The notes below the pieces were generated by a model, which was given only the letters and a program-made list of their open reading frames with translations, was not told the origin of the DNA and did no database searches. From the IMG/VR virus record IMGVR_UViG_3300000405_002089, positions 1-27,984 of that record: 27,984 nt of DNA. The stretch is one strand, 5' to 3'. Shown here piece by piece: positions 20,088-27,429 of this stretch. The stretch comes from a virus. Position numbers and translations under genes: made by a program. Position 1 is the stretch's first letter, and each line of letters begins with the position of its first letter.

Positions 20088-20488
20088 GCGGTTGCTCCTG
20101 GTTCGATGGGCCAGACGACCGCTTGCGGATAGCCTGGCTGTTGCGTGACCCGATTGAGGTCGACTCGATATTTTTTCCAAAGCACGAGCGCCGCGGCTTC
20201 GTCTTCTGTTGCGACCCCGAGGTCTTGCGCATCCTGCAGCGGTGCAATCCGAAGCGCCGCAAGTTGCAGGAGGGCGTCCCGTTGCGAATCAACCTGTGCA
20301 GGACCCGGGATCACCGTCGGGGGTGTCGGATCGTCACTGGGATAGAGCGTGGAAGGGTAGGGGCCGACGAGCTCAGTGCCATCACCTGATGTGAAAGTCC
20401 AGCTGCCGCCCTCACCCTGAGTTGCAGTGACATCATCATCAAATGCGTACAGGATTTGAGGGTCTATATGATCTCTGAAATATTGCAT
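20084..20488 (-). CDS. Tail fibre assembly protein (Caudo_TAP-like chaperone)
   Basis: A 134-residue protein starting MQYFRDHIDPQILYAFDDD. The C-terminal part has the features of tail-fibre assembly chaperones: ALVLWKKYRVDLNRVTQQPGYPQAVVWPIEP, close to the LxxWxxYRxxLxxL...P..v.WP pattern. Such proteins help the fibre trimer fold and are encoded just after the fibre gene, as here. AAAGGA lies about nine bases before the ATG at 20488. The longer in-frame extension is a shadow of the fibre gene. Confidence 0.85.
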   Translation of the reverse strand: MQYFRDHIDPQILYAFDDDVTATQGEGGSWTFTSGDGTELVGPYPSTLYPSDDPTPPTVIPGPAQVDSQRDALLQLAALRIAPLQDAQDLGVATEDEAAALVLWKKYRVDLNRVTQQPGYPQAVVWPIEPGATA

Positions 20489-20498
20489 TCCGATTCCT

Positions 20499-21347
20499 TT
20501 AGGGGCGCAGTTCGTACCACTTGCCGGCGACCCAGTTGCTGACACCGTATGTGGCACCTGGAGGGACTAAAGTAAAGGCAGAGGCCGCGAACGAACCTCC
20601 GGCCAGTTGAATGAGCGAGCTTCCGACCGGCAAGCTATTCACAATGACGTTGAGTCCGACCGCCTGGCTGGAGGCCGTGTACAGGGAAAGTGCGATCCAC
20701 CTGCCAGTGGAGTTGGTGTACGTGGTCTCGACAGCTCTCGATCCGGTCATGTCTTTCCAGATATTTCCGGAAAATGGCAGTTGGCCTTGGATCGCCGCAT
20801 GATTCGACTGTGTGCCAGCTGGTATGGCAAGCGGGGCTCCAGTGCAACCGAGGAGAATCCACGCCCCTGTTCCAGAATTAGCTGTGGGTGAATACGAAAG
20901 TGTCGCGATTCCGCCAGCGATCAACTCACCGCCCTTCAACGGCTGCAGGTCCAGTCCGAGAATAGGCTTATTCCCCAAGCCATCAGGAGAATACGTTCCT
21001 GCGCCTGTATTCGTGTGTCCGACCACGAAACGCTGCTCAAGCCCACGGGTTAGCGTCCCATCACTCAATGGAACCGAATTGCTTGTTGAGTAAATATTGG
21101 GCCCGCTTCCAGCGTCATCGAGGATGACTTGTTTCTGAATTAGGCGGAGCACCCCTTTCAGGAGTTGGGAGACGTCACCTTCAATAGGGAGCTGGCCCGC
21201 AGCAGCTTGTACTGCCAAAATTGAATCGACCAGATCATTCATGAATGCGGCATCGTCGACCGATGCTGGTCGAAGGCCTGGTATCCCGCTCGTAAATTTT
21301 CCGTTGTACAGCCCGAGCTCACTGGCCCGGCTCTTGGGGTAGTCCAT
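20499..21347 (-). CDS. Tail fibre protein
   Basis: A 282-residue protein starting MDYPKSRASELGLYNGKFTSGIPGLRPAS. The N-terminal ~80 residues (DAAFMNDLVDSILAVQAAAG...LKGVLRLIQKQV) have the helical, baseplate-attaching look of short tail fibres. The remainder is rich in Gly, Ser and Thr with short beta strands (GGSFAASAFTLVPPGATYGV) and ends GKWYELRP, as receptor-binding fibre tips often do. It directly follows the gp48-like gene and precedes the fibre chaperone, the usual Mu-type order. The target receptor cannot be read from the sequence. Confidence 0.85.
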   Translation of the reverse strand: MDYPKSRASELGLYNGKFTSGIPGLRPASVDDAAFMNDLVDSILAVQAAAGQLPIEGDVSQLLKGVLRLIQKQVILDDAGSGPNIYSTSNSVPLSDGTLTRGLEQRFVVGHTNTGAGTYSPDGLGNKPILGLDLQPLKGGELIAGGIATLSYSPTANSGTGAWILLGCTGAPLAIPAGTQSNHAAIQGQLPFSGNIWKDMTGSRAVETTYTNSTGRWIALSLYTASSQAVGLNVIVNSLPVGSSLIQLAGGSFAASAFTLVPPGATYGVSNWVAGKWYELRP

Positions 21348-21349
21348 CG

Positions 21350-21940
21350 TTATCCCTCGTAATTAAAGATGACCGTGGTGTGGGCAGGTTTGAGTTTCAA
21401 CACGCGGCATTCCAAGGCGCCGTTGCTGCTCTGTACGAATAGTCCGCCGAAGCGATCCGAGAATCTCCTGGGGATATAGCCGTCTCCGGGAACATTCATC
21501 TGCCAGACGTTGCGCCACTGGATCCCGTAGAAGCGGGTTCCAAACCGGCTTCCGAAGCGCCGAACGGAGAATTCCTCGATGGTCGCACCAGGGCGCCCCA
21601 TTGCTGCCGCAACCGATATGAAATATGCGGCGCTGGCGCCACCGGTGCTGACAAGCTTGGAAGTGACAGCGGCGCGCCGTTCAAAGACGGTGGCCTCCGC
21701 AGTGGTGCATTCGTCCGGTAGGCCTGTGAAGGCTTCCCAGTCGCTCAGCAAAATACTCGCGCTGCGAGGATCAAGTTCTCGCGCAATGGTGTTGAGCAAG
21801 GACTCCACGCGGGGCGCTGCGGCGGATAGTCCCCGCACCAGGCGCATGAGGACTGATGTCCGCTTGCGGGGCCACGCGAGGCCGGTGGGCATGAACTGCG
21901 CATGCGCCTGGGTGTATTCATCTTGGCTTCTGGTTTCCAT
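21350..21940 (-). CDS. Mu gp48-like baseplate protein (DUF2313 / YmfQ family)
   Basis: A 196-residue protein starting METRSQDEYTQAHAQFMPTGLAWP. The opening (LMPTGLAWPR...L..L..GLSAAAPRVESLLNTIARELDPRSASILLSDWEAFTGLP) is the signature of DUF2313/YmfQ proteins, which sit at the tail baseplate of Mu-like and P2-like phages and link the wedge to the fibre. The C-terminus ends LKPAHTTVIFNYEG, also typical. It follows the gp47 gene and is two bases from the fibre gene. Confidence 0.9.
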   Translation of the reverse strand: METRSQDEYTQAHAQFMPTGLAWPRKRTSVLMRLVRGLSAAAPRVESLLNTIARELDPRSASILLSDWEAFTGLPDECTTAEATVFERRAAVTSKLVSTGGASAAYFISVAAAMGRPGATIEEFSVRRFGSRFGTRFYGIQWRNVWQMNVPGDGYIPRRFSDRFGGLFVQSSNGALECRVLKLKPAHTTVIFNYEG

Positions 21941-21941
21941 G

Positions 21942-23009
21942 TCAGGCGGCCCACTGTGGCGTGCCCATCACCAGCACTTCGTTCTCCGCGCACTGGACAT
22001 CAGCAGTGGGGGAAATGAGGGTGTGATCGGTCTCCCCATCGGCAAGGGAGATCTCTTCATCGATATGCGAAAGCAGTAGCTTCCCGCCGAGATCTCGTTC
22101 TCGGGTGATAAGGTCGTTGAGTTGAACGAGCACGGCGTTGCGCACGGCCGGCGTATTGGGTACCACCCTAATGGTCGGCGCGAACTCCTTTGGTGCTGGG
22201 GCATATACCCCCACCGAGGCGGCGACCGGCTTGCGGCTGGGGTCCTTCAAATATGCGAGGGCCTGCGCTACCAGCTCAGGAGAGGGAATGATGCTGTCAG
22301 CGTTGTTCTCGCAGACGAAGAAGACCTGTACGGTATCAAGGCCATCCAGGCCGCTGCGCACCCAAACTTTCGTAGCGCCAACACCCGCTTCCTTGATCCA
22401 CGTGACATAGTCATCGGCATTCCCGCCATGGGCAGGCTTCTGAACACGGGCCAGGAAGCGATCCCAGAGGCTATCGATTGACTCCTCTTCGCGGCCGCCA
22501 TCCAAGCCGCCGCCGGCCACGAGACCGTCCGCCGTGACGCCTTCGACGGTGGTCATCAGTGTCAGCTTCGAACCTGCTGCGAGATTCCCGGCAGTGCCGG
22601 CCGTTACCGCTTGGACTTGGACTGAGACACTCCCGCCAGACGCAACGCCGGCTACCACGACCGCATATTCCACTCCGGCATCCGATTGCATCCGTTGGTC
22701 AACGTCGATGCTCTTGCCATCCGCAGCTGGGAATGTGGCCACGCCTGTGGCCGATGCTGGGGGCTCCTGGTAGATGGCCCAGATCTCGGCCCACTGGCGC
22801 AACAGGAAGCCCTTGCACCATGGCAGACACTGCTTGAGGAAATTTCGGATGAAGCCGTACATGCCATGCGTAAAGCCGGCCATGACGCGTGCGAGCACAT
22901 TGAGATTCCGACGCCGCAGGGTGGCATCGGTACCAGGGAGTTCGCCCTGGATATCGCTCTCGGCATCCGTGATGAGTTTGCGGAGCGAGGGAATATCGAA
23001 GTCAGCCAT
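21942..23009 (-). CDS. Baseplate J / Mu gp47-like wedge protein
   Basis: A 355-residue baseplate wedge protein, normal length for the family. The N-terminus MADFDIPSLRKLITDAESDIQGELPGTDATLRRRNLNVLARVMAGFTHGMYGFI matches the baseplate-J start. The middle includes ATGVATFPAADGKSIDVDQRMQSDAGVEY, and GGREEESIDSLWDRFLARVQKPAHGGNADDYVTWIKEAGVGATKVWV is the family's core motif. It assembles the tail baseplate of contractile-tailed phages. ATG at 23009 overlaps the gp46 stop by eight bases. The longer reading upstream is inside gp46. Confidence 0.93.
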   Translation of the reverse strand: MADFDIPSLRKLITDAESDIQGELPGTDATLRRRNLNVLARVMAGFTHGMYGFIRNFLKQCLPWCKGFLLRQWAEIWAIYQEPPASATGVATFPAADGKSIDVDQRMQSDAGVEYAVVVAGVASGGSVSVQVQAVTAGTAGNLAAGSKLTLMTTVEGVTADGLVAGGGLDGGREEESIDSLWDRFLARVQKPAHGGNADDYVTWIKEAGVGATKVWVRSGLDGLDTVQVFFVCENNADSIIPSPELVAQALAYLKDPSRKPVAASVGVYAPAPKEFAPTIRVVPNTPAVRNAVLVQLNDLITRERDLGGKLLLSHIDEEISLADGETDHTLISPTADVQCAENEVLVMGTPQWAA

Positions 23010-23463
23010 AGGTGTTTTCCCACAATCTTTGGAACTGGAGGCGTAAGGTGCTTCCATCAGGACGCGTGATCCTGACTTCCAGCAGGCGAACGCCCATTCT
23101 CGGGTTGGTTGCTGTGATCTCCAGCCCTTCGGCGATCCCATCGTCGACCAGCCATTGCAGGGCTTCTGCCGCATACCGCTCGTCGGTCCGGAGCACGGAT
23201 GTCAGCTGCTTGGCTGAGCCGTTGAGCCAGAGGCGGGAGCCGATCTTGTCACCCTCTACGGTCGGGAAGAGGTCGCCCCAGAAGCCTCGGCGGTCTGTGA
23301 TGGTCTCATCGGGCAGAACGTCATCCACCTTGGCCTCGCCATCGGTGAACAGCGACATGACAACCGCCGTGACCAATCCATCGTCATCCTGGAGCAGCAC
23401 GCCGTCGAGGGCGTAGTCAGCCCCGGCCGTAAAGTCGACGAAGACCGTCGCGATATCGCTCAT
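23002..23463 (-). CDS. Mu gp46-like baseplate protein
   Basis: A 153-residue protein of the phage GP46 family, a baseplate wedge component like T4 gp25. Visible marks are VVMSLFTDGEAKVDD near residue 40, then DRRGFWGDLFPTVEGDKIGSRLWL, a strongly conserved patch, followed by LRTDERYAAEALQWLVDDGIAEGLEITATNP and the final beta strands. It sits between the spike (gp45-like) and gp47-like genes, as in Mu, and overlaps the spike gene's stop by ATGA. Confidence 0.93.
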   Translation of the reverse strand: MSDIATVFVDFTAGADYALDGVLLQDDDGLVTAVVMSLFTDGEAKVDDVLPDETITDRRGFWGDLFPTVEGDKIGSRLWLNGSAKQLTSVLRTDERYAAEALQWLVDDGIAEGLEITATNPRMGVRLLEVRITRPDGSTLRLQFQRLWENTYG

Positions 23464-24008
23464 GACAGCCCCTGCGTCGGTGGATTGCTCTCGGCGTTGG
23501 TCCCATTGACATGGTGCGTATGGTCAAGCTGGTGCTGGCGCAGCTGGTCGACCGTGACGCTGTTCCCCAGGCTCATGTCCGTAATCGTGCCCGTGGATTT
23601 AACCTCCGGCGAATTGAAGATCACCTTCTTGCTGGCGTTGAGGACAAAGGTCTCCGTCGTGACCTCGACGATTCTGCCGCGCTTCATGTGGATGGAGTCG
23701 CCTTCGTCGGTGTACATGGCTACCTCGCCGGCCTGCATAGCGATAGCCACACGACGATCATCCATGCAAAGCACGACGGCCGCGTCGCGCACGCCTCCGA
23801 GCGCAATGAGAATGCCTTCGGCACCGGCCTGGGGCGCGGACCGGAAGCCATACTGTTGGAACAGCTCCACTTTATCTCGGGGCTCGCCTTCAAGTGCTTT
23901 CACCTGCATGAGCGCATTGCTGCTGCGGACGGTGAGAACGGCACGGCTTGCCAGCAGACGAATCTTCCGTTCGAGTGGGCTGAGGAGACGGCGCAACTCA
24001 TCGATCAT
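23460..24008 (-). CDS. Mu gp45-like tail spike / baseplate assembly protein V
   Basis: A 182-residue central spike protein. The N-terminal OB-fold part (about 20-110) includes QVKALEGEPRDKVELFQQYGFRSAPQAGAEGILIALGG, a strong gp45 signature. A beta-helical part and the C-terminal tip DHTHHVNG (His163, His165, His166) follow, where Mu-type spikes bind an iron ion through histidines. It pierces the outer membrane during infection. The start overlaps the gpP-like gene by 11 bases and its stop overlaps the gp46-like start. Confidence 0.93.
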   Translation of the reverse strand: MIDELRRLLSPLERKIRLLASRAVLTVRSSNALMQVKALEGEPRDKVELFQQYGFRSAPQAGAEGILIALGGVRDAAVVLCMDDRRVAIAMQAGEVAMYTDEGDSIHMKRGRIVEVTTETFVLNASKKVIFNSPEVKSTGTITDMSLGNSVTVDQLRQHQLDHTHHVNGTNAESNPPTQGLS

Positions 24009-25176
24009 GGTTTCCTCCGATGTAGTTGCCGGTTTCGAAGGTCACGATCTCGCCCACCGCGTCCTTATCCTTCTTCGCACGGTGCCGCGCTTCTCTCTTG
24101 TTCACTTCCATCCCGTTGGCACCGGTGGCGCGGCGTCCGAGGCGCGTGGCCTTCACGCCGGCGATGATCTCGAAAGCGGACGGATGCGCGAACTGCAGCT
24201 CTGTCACCTTTCCTCGCCGCTCGTCGAGGAAGAAGTCCGGCTTCACGACGAGCAGGTTCTCGCTGATGTCCAGGGCGGGGTATTGTACGTTGATGAGCAT
24301 GTTCGGCCGCCATACCTTCCCAGCATCGTTGCGCCAGCCTTGCACGATGAATCGGCCGCGCGTGCCACGGCCGCGCCGGATATTGCGTTCCCACTCTGCT
24401 CGTGCCTGGAAGTTGACGCCCTTTCCGTGCTGCTCGGAAATCACCACGAGGGGCCTGTAGCGAGTGATGGCTGTGTCGACGGCAAAAGCGGATCCGTGCG
24501 CGACTGCCGCGCCGAACTCGCTGTCGTTGCCCTTGCCCTGGCCCTTGACGATGATCTTGCTGTATCGCTCTTTCCAGGAGGTGATGACCGATCCGTATTT
24601 GATGCGGTGGACACCCTGCGTGAGATTAGCGACTGCCGCACCCGTTGAGGCACGGGTGAGGATCAGGCGGCCGGTGCCATCGGTAGTGAGCAAGACGCCT
24701 CGCATGCGCGCGGCCCGGTCGAGTGTTTCAAAGGCTCGCTCGCCTTCCTCGATGTTGAAGCTGGGGAATGGGTCACCGACGTCGACGTCCACTACCACCG
24801 GAATGTTGAAGGGACTGGCCACGTCGCGGGCGATGCGATCGAGTTTTGCATTGGTCCACTGGCCAGAGCGGTAGATTGCCGAGCAGTCAATCAGATCTGC
24901 GGTGGTGTCTCTGCCGGTGACATTGATGCCGTAGTCCTCGTCGGTGACGAATGGCTCTGCATCATCCACGAAGCCTTGCATCACCGTCTCGCCCTCGATC
25001 CGCAAGGAGAATGCATCGCCTGCGTAGATGCGGCGGCGTTCGACCTTCTCCGACCAGCGGCTGGCCACATGGAGGCTGAAGCGGCTGGATGACTGCTCCA
25101 GGCCGGTCTGCACCGCGGCGCTCTTCCAACCGCCGTACACGGCGCTGCCGATGATTAGCTCGATACCATCAGACAC
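23998..25176 (-). CDS. Mu gpP-like (gp44) baseplate hub protein
   Basis: A 392-residue protein that matches the Mu gp44/P hub family. The start (IELIIGSAVYGGWKSAAVQTGLEQSSSRFSLHVASRW) and the fold with VMQGFVDDAEPFVTDEDYGINVTGRDTTADLIDCSA are typical, as is FERAFETLDRAARMRGVLLTTDGTGRLILTR-like content in the middle. The hub forms the base of the spike. The start is a GTG at 25176, inside the last codons of the gpN-like gene (8-base overlap); I see no usable ATG nearby. It ends in a basic, charged C-terminal region. Confidence 0.9.
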   Translation of the reverse strand: MSDGIELIIGSAVYGGWKSAAVQTGLEQSSSRFSLHVASRWSEKVERRRIYAGDAFSLRIEGETVMQGFVDDAEPFVTDEDYGINVTGRDTTADLIDCSAIYRSGQWTNAKLDRIARDVASPFNIPVVVDVDVGDPFPSFNIEEGERAFETLDRAARMRGVLLTTDGTGRLILTRASTGAAVANLTQGVHRIKYGSVITSWKERYSKIIVKGQGKGNDSEFGAAVAHGSAFAVDTAITRYRPLVVISEQHGKGVNFQARAEWERNIRRGRGTRGRFIVQGWRNDAGKVWRPNMLINVQYPALDISENLLVVKPDFFLDERRGKVTELQFAHPSAFEIIAGVKATRLGRRATGANGMEVNKREARHRAKKDKDAVGEIVTFETGNYIGGNHDR

Positions 25177-26431
25177 GGCGCACCTCCAGAGGTACAGAGG
25201 CCGGCAAGAACAGCGGGTGGATCAGTTCTGCGCTCGCCTGGTTGCGTTCCACCAGCTCATCGGCATACGCGACGTCGCGGTACAGGCGATAGGAGAGGAC
25301 TGACGCGGGCATCGATGCGGTCAGGGTGGTAGCAACGAGGGTGGCCAGGTCTGCGCCACGATCGGTGATGTCCTGCACCATGGCCGCACGAACGTCCAGC
25401 AGCGGGCGGTAGACGGTATCCGAGGCAGCGAGGATTTGCTCCTCCAGGGCAGCATAGAGAGTGTCGCGCAGCTCGACTGCGTCATCCTTGCTGGAGAAGA
25501 CCTCAAACGTGGATGCACGGGTCGCTTCGATGACTGCGGCGCGGGCCAGGAGAGTGAAAACGGCTGCTTGGTTGGCGGCTTGCTGGGATCGAACGGGCGT
25601 GGTCGCCGCGAGCGTCGGGCGGGTTGCTCCGTATGAGGTAAAGCCGAGGAGCTGGTTGATAGGGCGCCGCACGGCTGACGATTCGCCGAAGACCGACTGC
25701 TGGGCTGCAGAGAAATCGAAGAGGTTGACGATTCCGCGCACCAGCGACCCTAACTCCGTCGCCAAGGCATTCGGCGTGGCCAGAAGGCCGACCAGGCTCG
25801 ACTTGAACTGTTCCCCGGCCAGTACGAGGGACGACAGGCCGGTGAGGTTGAAACTGATCCGCCGGCGCAGGTCGGATATCGCGTCTGCTGCAGCTTTGAT
25901 TTCACTCGTGATGGAATCGATCGACCAGCCTGGCATGCCCTTGATGCTGAAGTTGTCGGCGAAGTCTGATTCCAGGGAGGCGTAGGCCGCATCGCATGCA
26001 GCGTCGACGGCCAGTTGTGTATCGACCTGGGAGAGAAGTTCGTCTTCGTCGTTGTCTTCGATGAACTTCAGCGAGAAGCTGACCATCCCGCGCTGCTCGA
26101 TGAACTGTTCGCGCAGGCGCGTCTTGTCCACCAGCTTGACGTCCAGGTATCCGTAGGTGGGATGCACCAGCGTGCCAGCGCCAGGCTGCAGCAGAGCCTT
26201 GATCAGCTTGTTGCGGCCATTGAGGTATTCGTCACCGATGATGAAGCCATCGACGATGATCTCGGTCGTGTCCTGGCCGAGATCCTCACCGAACGGGCGA
26301 CGGAAGGGAAAGCGGTGCACGACCACCGAGCGGCCCACGGCGACTTCCGCAGCTTTCACCTTAAAGGGAATGCCACGGAAGGAAGCAGGCTGAAGAATTT
26401 CTCGGAAGTCCACGGGGATCTCGACACGCAC
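25169..26431 (-). CDS. Mu gpN-like (gp43) DNA circularisation/tail protein
   Basis: A 420-residue protein. The N-terminal domain (LQPASFRGIPFKVKAAEVAVGRSVVVHRFPFRRPFGEDLGQDTTEIIVDGFIIGDEYLNGRNKLIKALLQPGAGTLVHPTYGYLDV) is the DNA-circulation-protein N-terminus (Mu gpN, LysM-like tail proteins resemble it). The rest is helical. It belongs to the baseplate hub set and precedes P. The start is a GTG at 26431 with no visible Shine-Dalgarno and lies in the loop of a perfect 8-bp hairpin. No in-frame ATG is near. Two extra genes separate it from the tape-measure-like gene. Confidence 0.88.
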   Translation of the reverse strand: MRVEIPVDFREILQPASFRGIPFKVKAAEVAVGRSVVVHRFPFRRPFGEDLGQDTTEIIVDGFIIGDEYLNGRNKLIKALLQPGAGTLVHPTYGYLDVKLVDKTRLREQFIEQRGMVSFSLKFIEDNDEDELLSQVDTQLAVDAACDAAYASLESDFADNFSIKGMPGWSIDSITSEIKAAADAISDLRRRISFNLTGLSSLVLAGEQFKSSLVGLLATPNALATELGSLVRGIVNLFDFSAAQQSVFGESSAVRRPINQLLGFTSYGATRPTLAATTPVRSQQAANQAAVFTLLARAAVIEATRASTFEVFSSKDDAVELRDTLYAALEEQILAASDTVYRPLLDVRAAMVQDITDRGADLATLVATTLTASMPASVLSYRLYRDVAYADELVERNQASAELIHPLFLPASVPLEVRRV

Positions 26432-26448
26432 GATGAAGTGGTGTCGAG
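26420..26448 (-). promoter_or_regulatory. Hairpin that places the gpN-like GTG start in its loop
   Basis: CTCGACAC (26420-26427) and GTGTCGAG (26441-26448) pair perfectly around a 13-base loop. On the minus-strand RNA the loop contains the GTG start codon (26431-26429). No clear ribosome-binding sequence is visible upstream, so the hairpin may control initiation or present the start codon. Chance pairing of eight bases cannot be excluded. Confidence 0.5.
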
Positions 26449-26487
26449 TTTCCCCGTTCCGTCAATGCACGGGCAGGGGGGGCGGTG

Positions 26488-26727
26488 TTAGCCGCTGAGC
26501 GCGAGTTGCGTGAGGTCGCTGTCAGCCTTTTCCAGCTTCTCCACCAACATGCCCAGCAGGATGCCGGAGCCGTGTTCTACGTTGTCCTGGCTGCGCCTGA
26601 GCAGGATGGCCAGGCTGTCGAGAGCGATGTGAACTTCAGCGATCTGTGCTCGAAGATCCGATAGGAGAATTTTTGATATGGAAACAGTGTCGGCAGGCGA
26701 CGGCCTGCCAGCTGGAGATGTCGTCAT
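26488..26727 (-). CDS. Small hypothetical helical protein in the tail operon
   Basis: A 79-residue protein starting MTTSPAGRPSPADTVSISKILLSDLRAQIAEV. It has a short disordered N-terminus and a long helix-forming body (LAILLRRSQDNVEHGSGILLGMLVEKLEKADSDLTQLALSG). I do not recognise the family. It is preceded by its own candidate promoter and a leader of about 215 bases. The ribosome-binding site is modest (AGGA 12 bases upstream). Its place between the tape-measure-like and gpN-like genes, where Mu has nothing, marks it as an inserted accessory gene. Confidence 0.65.
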   Translation of the reverse strand: MTTSPAGRPSPADTVSISKILLSDLRAQIAEVHIALDSLAILLRRSQDNVEHGSGILLGMLVEKLEKADSDLTQLALSG

Positions 26728-26948
26728 GATTCTTTAGATTCCTGGTTGTCTCGAAAGACACCCGTTTCTAGGCGGGTGGGCAGGATGCTAGAAAACCGCA
26801 CCAGAGGACGGCTGACGGTTTTCCCCTTTCGGGTCTTGTATGTGCCGTCACATCCCGCCCATTGACAGAAATCAATAGGCGAAAAAAATACCACATGCTA
26901 TCGGGGTGGCAAACCGTCTGGTTGAGTGTTTTCTAGGCACCTAACGCA
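26728..26948 (-). ncRNA. Candidate structured leader RNA
   Basis: This non-coding stretch should be transcribed leftward from the candidate promoter. On the plus strand CTAGAAAAC (26788-26796) pairs perfectly with GTTTTCTAG (26928-26936), and just inside ACCAGA (26800-26805) pairs with TCTGGT (26917-26922). Enclosed hairpins are 26858-26865/26872-26879, GACGGC/GCCGTC (26807-26812/26844-26849) and a CCC-GAAA-GGG stem (26824-26833, GNRA loop in the RNA). A further hairpin (26759-26764/26773-26778) has TTTCTAG in its loop, a copy of the 26928-26936 arm, so alternative pairing is possible. I know no family that matches. Confidence 0.45.
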
Positions 26949-26977
26949 AATATAGCCCGGTTGCAGATGTTTGTCGA
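26949..26977 (-). promoter_or_regulatory. Candidate promoter inside the tail operon
   Basis: Read on the minus strand, TCGACA (26977-26972) and TATATT (26954-26949) each differ from the sigma-70 consensus at one base and are separated by exactly 17 bases. The site drives the small gene at 26488-26727 and possibly the baseplate genes behind it. Two copies of AGAAAAGCGAAACT lie directly upstream, the first touching the -35. Confidence 0.6.
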
Positions 26978-27013
26978 GTTTCGCTTTTCTGTAATTACTA
27001 GTTTCGCTTTTCT
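26977..27013 (-). repeat. Tandem 14-base upstream repeats (activator-site candidates)
   Basis: AGAAAAGCGAAACT occurs at 26990-26977 and 27013-27000 on the minus strand, 23 bases apart, about two helical turns. A third copy with one mismatch lies at 27414-27401, upstream of the secreted-protein gene. The spacing to the -35 element fits binding sites for an activator that touches polymerase. The upstream copy includes the stop codon region of the secreted-protein gene. Confidence 0.55.
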
Positions 27014-27350
27014 ATCTGTAGATCTGCTTCAGCAATCGTTGCGCTCGAGCTTCTGCTGCAACGCGATCCTCTTGCTGAAGCGGACCGCAGTAGGTCCGCA
27101 CGTTCCCGGCATCGGCCGAGCCGACCTTACTACTACCTGACTGCAGTATGACTAAATACCAAGCACAGCTTGCAATGGGATCGGACCTTTCACCCTTTTC
27201 AGGACTGGCGTAAGAAAAGGCCAGATTCCGCTGCGCTTGGTAGTCACCCTTCATGGCCAGCGGCAAAAGTTCGGTTTGAGTTTGAGCGGCTACGCCGATG
27301 CAAAGCAGTGACATGACGAGTGCCAGCGCAGCGGGTGTTGATCTATTCAT
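27012..27350 (-). CDS. Secreted Sel1-like small protein (accessory gene)
   Basis: A 112-residue protein starting MNRSTPAALALVMSLLCIGVAAQTQ, a clear signal peptide with likely cleavage after Ala22. The mature part has one Sel1/TPR-like helix pair (LLPLAMKGDYQAQRNLAFSYASP ... DPIASCAWYLVILQ) and two Cys residues (62 and 88) that could form a disulfide in the periplasm. It is not a known Mu-tail component. A secreted product inside a tail operon fits a lysogeny or superinfection-exclusion 'moron'. A run of seven G bases four bases before the ATG serves as ribosome-binding site, preceded by A7. Confidence 0.75.
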   Translation of the reverse strand: MNRSTPAALALVMSLLCIGVAAQTQTELLPLAMKGDYQAQRNLAFSYASPEKGERSDPIASCAWYLVILQSGSSKVGSADAGNVRTYCGPLQQEDRVAAEARAQRLLKQIYR

Positions 27351-27429
27351 TTACCCCCCCTGTTTTTTTGGGAGATACATTTTAGTCTTGTTTTCGTGCG
27401 AGTTTCGTTTTTCTGAAAACTCGATGAGG

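Noticed and set aside
15398-21347. Diversity-generating retroelement around the fibre genes
   Set aside because: No reverse transcriptase, template repeat or matching variable repeat is visible in the window.
23485-24648. 387-residue plus-strand open frame
   Set aside because: Antisense to the gp45-like and gpP-like genes, which have strong family matches.
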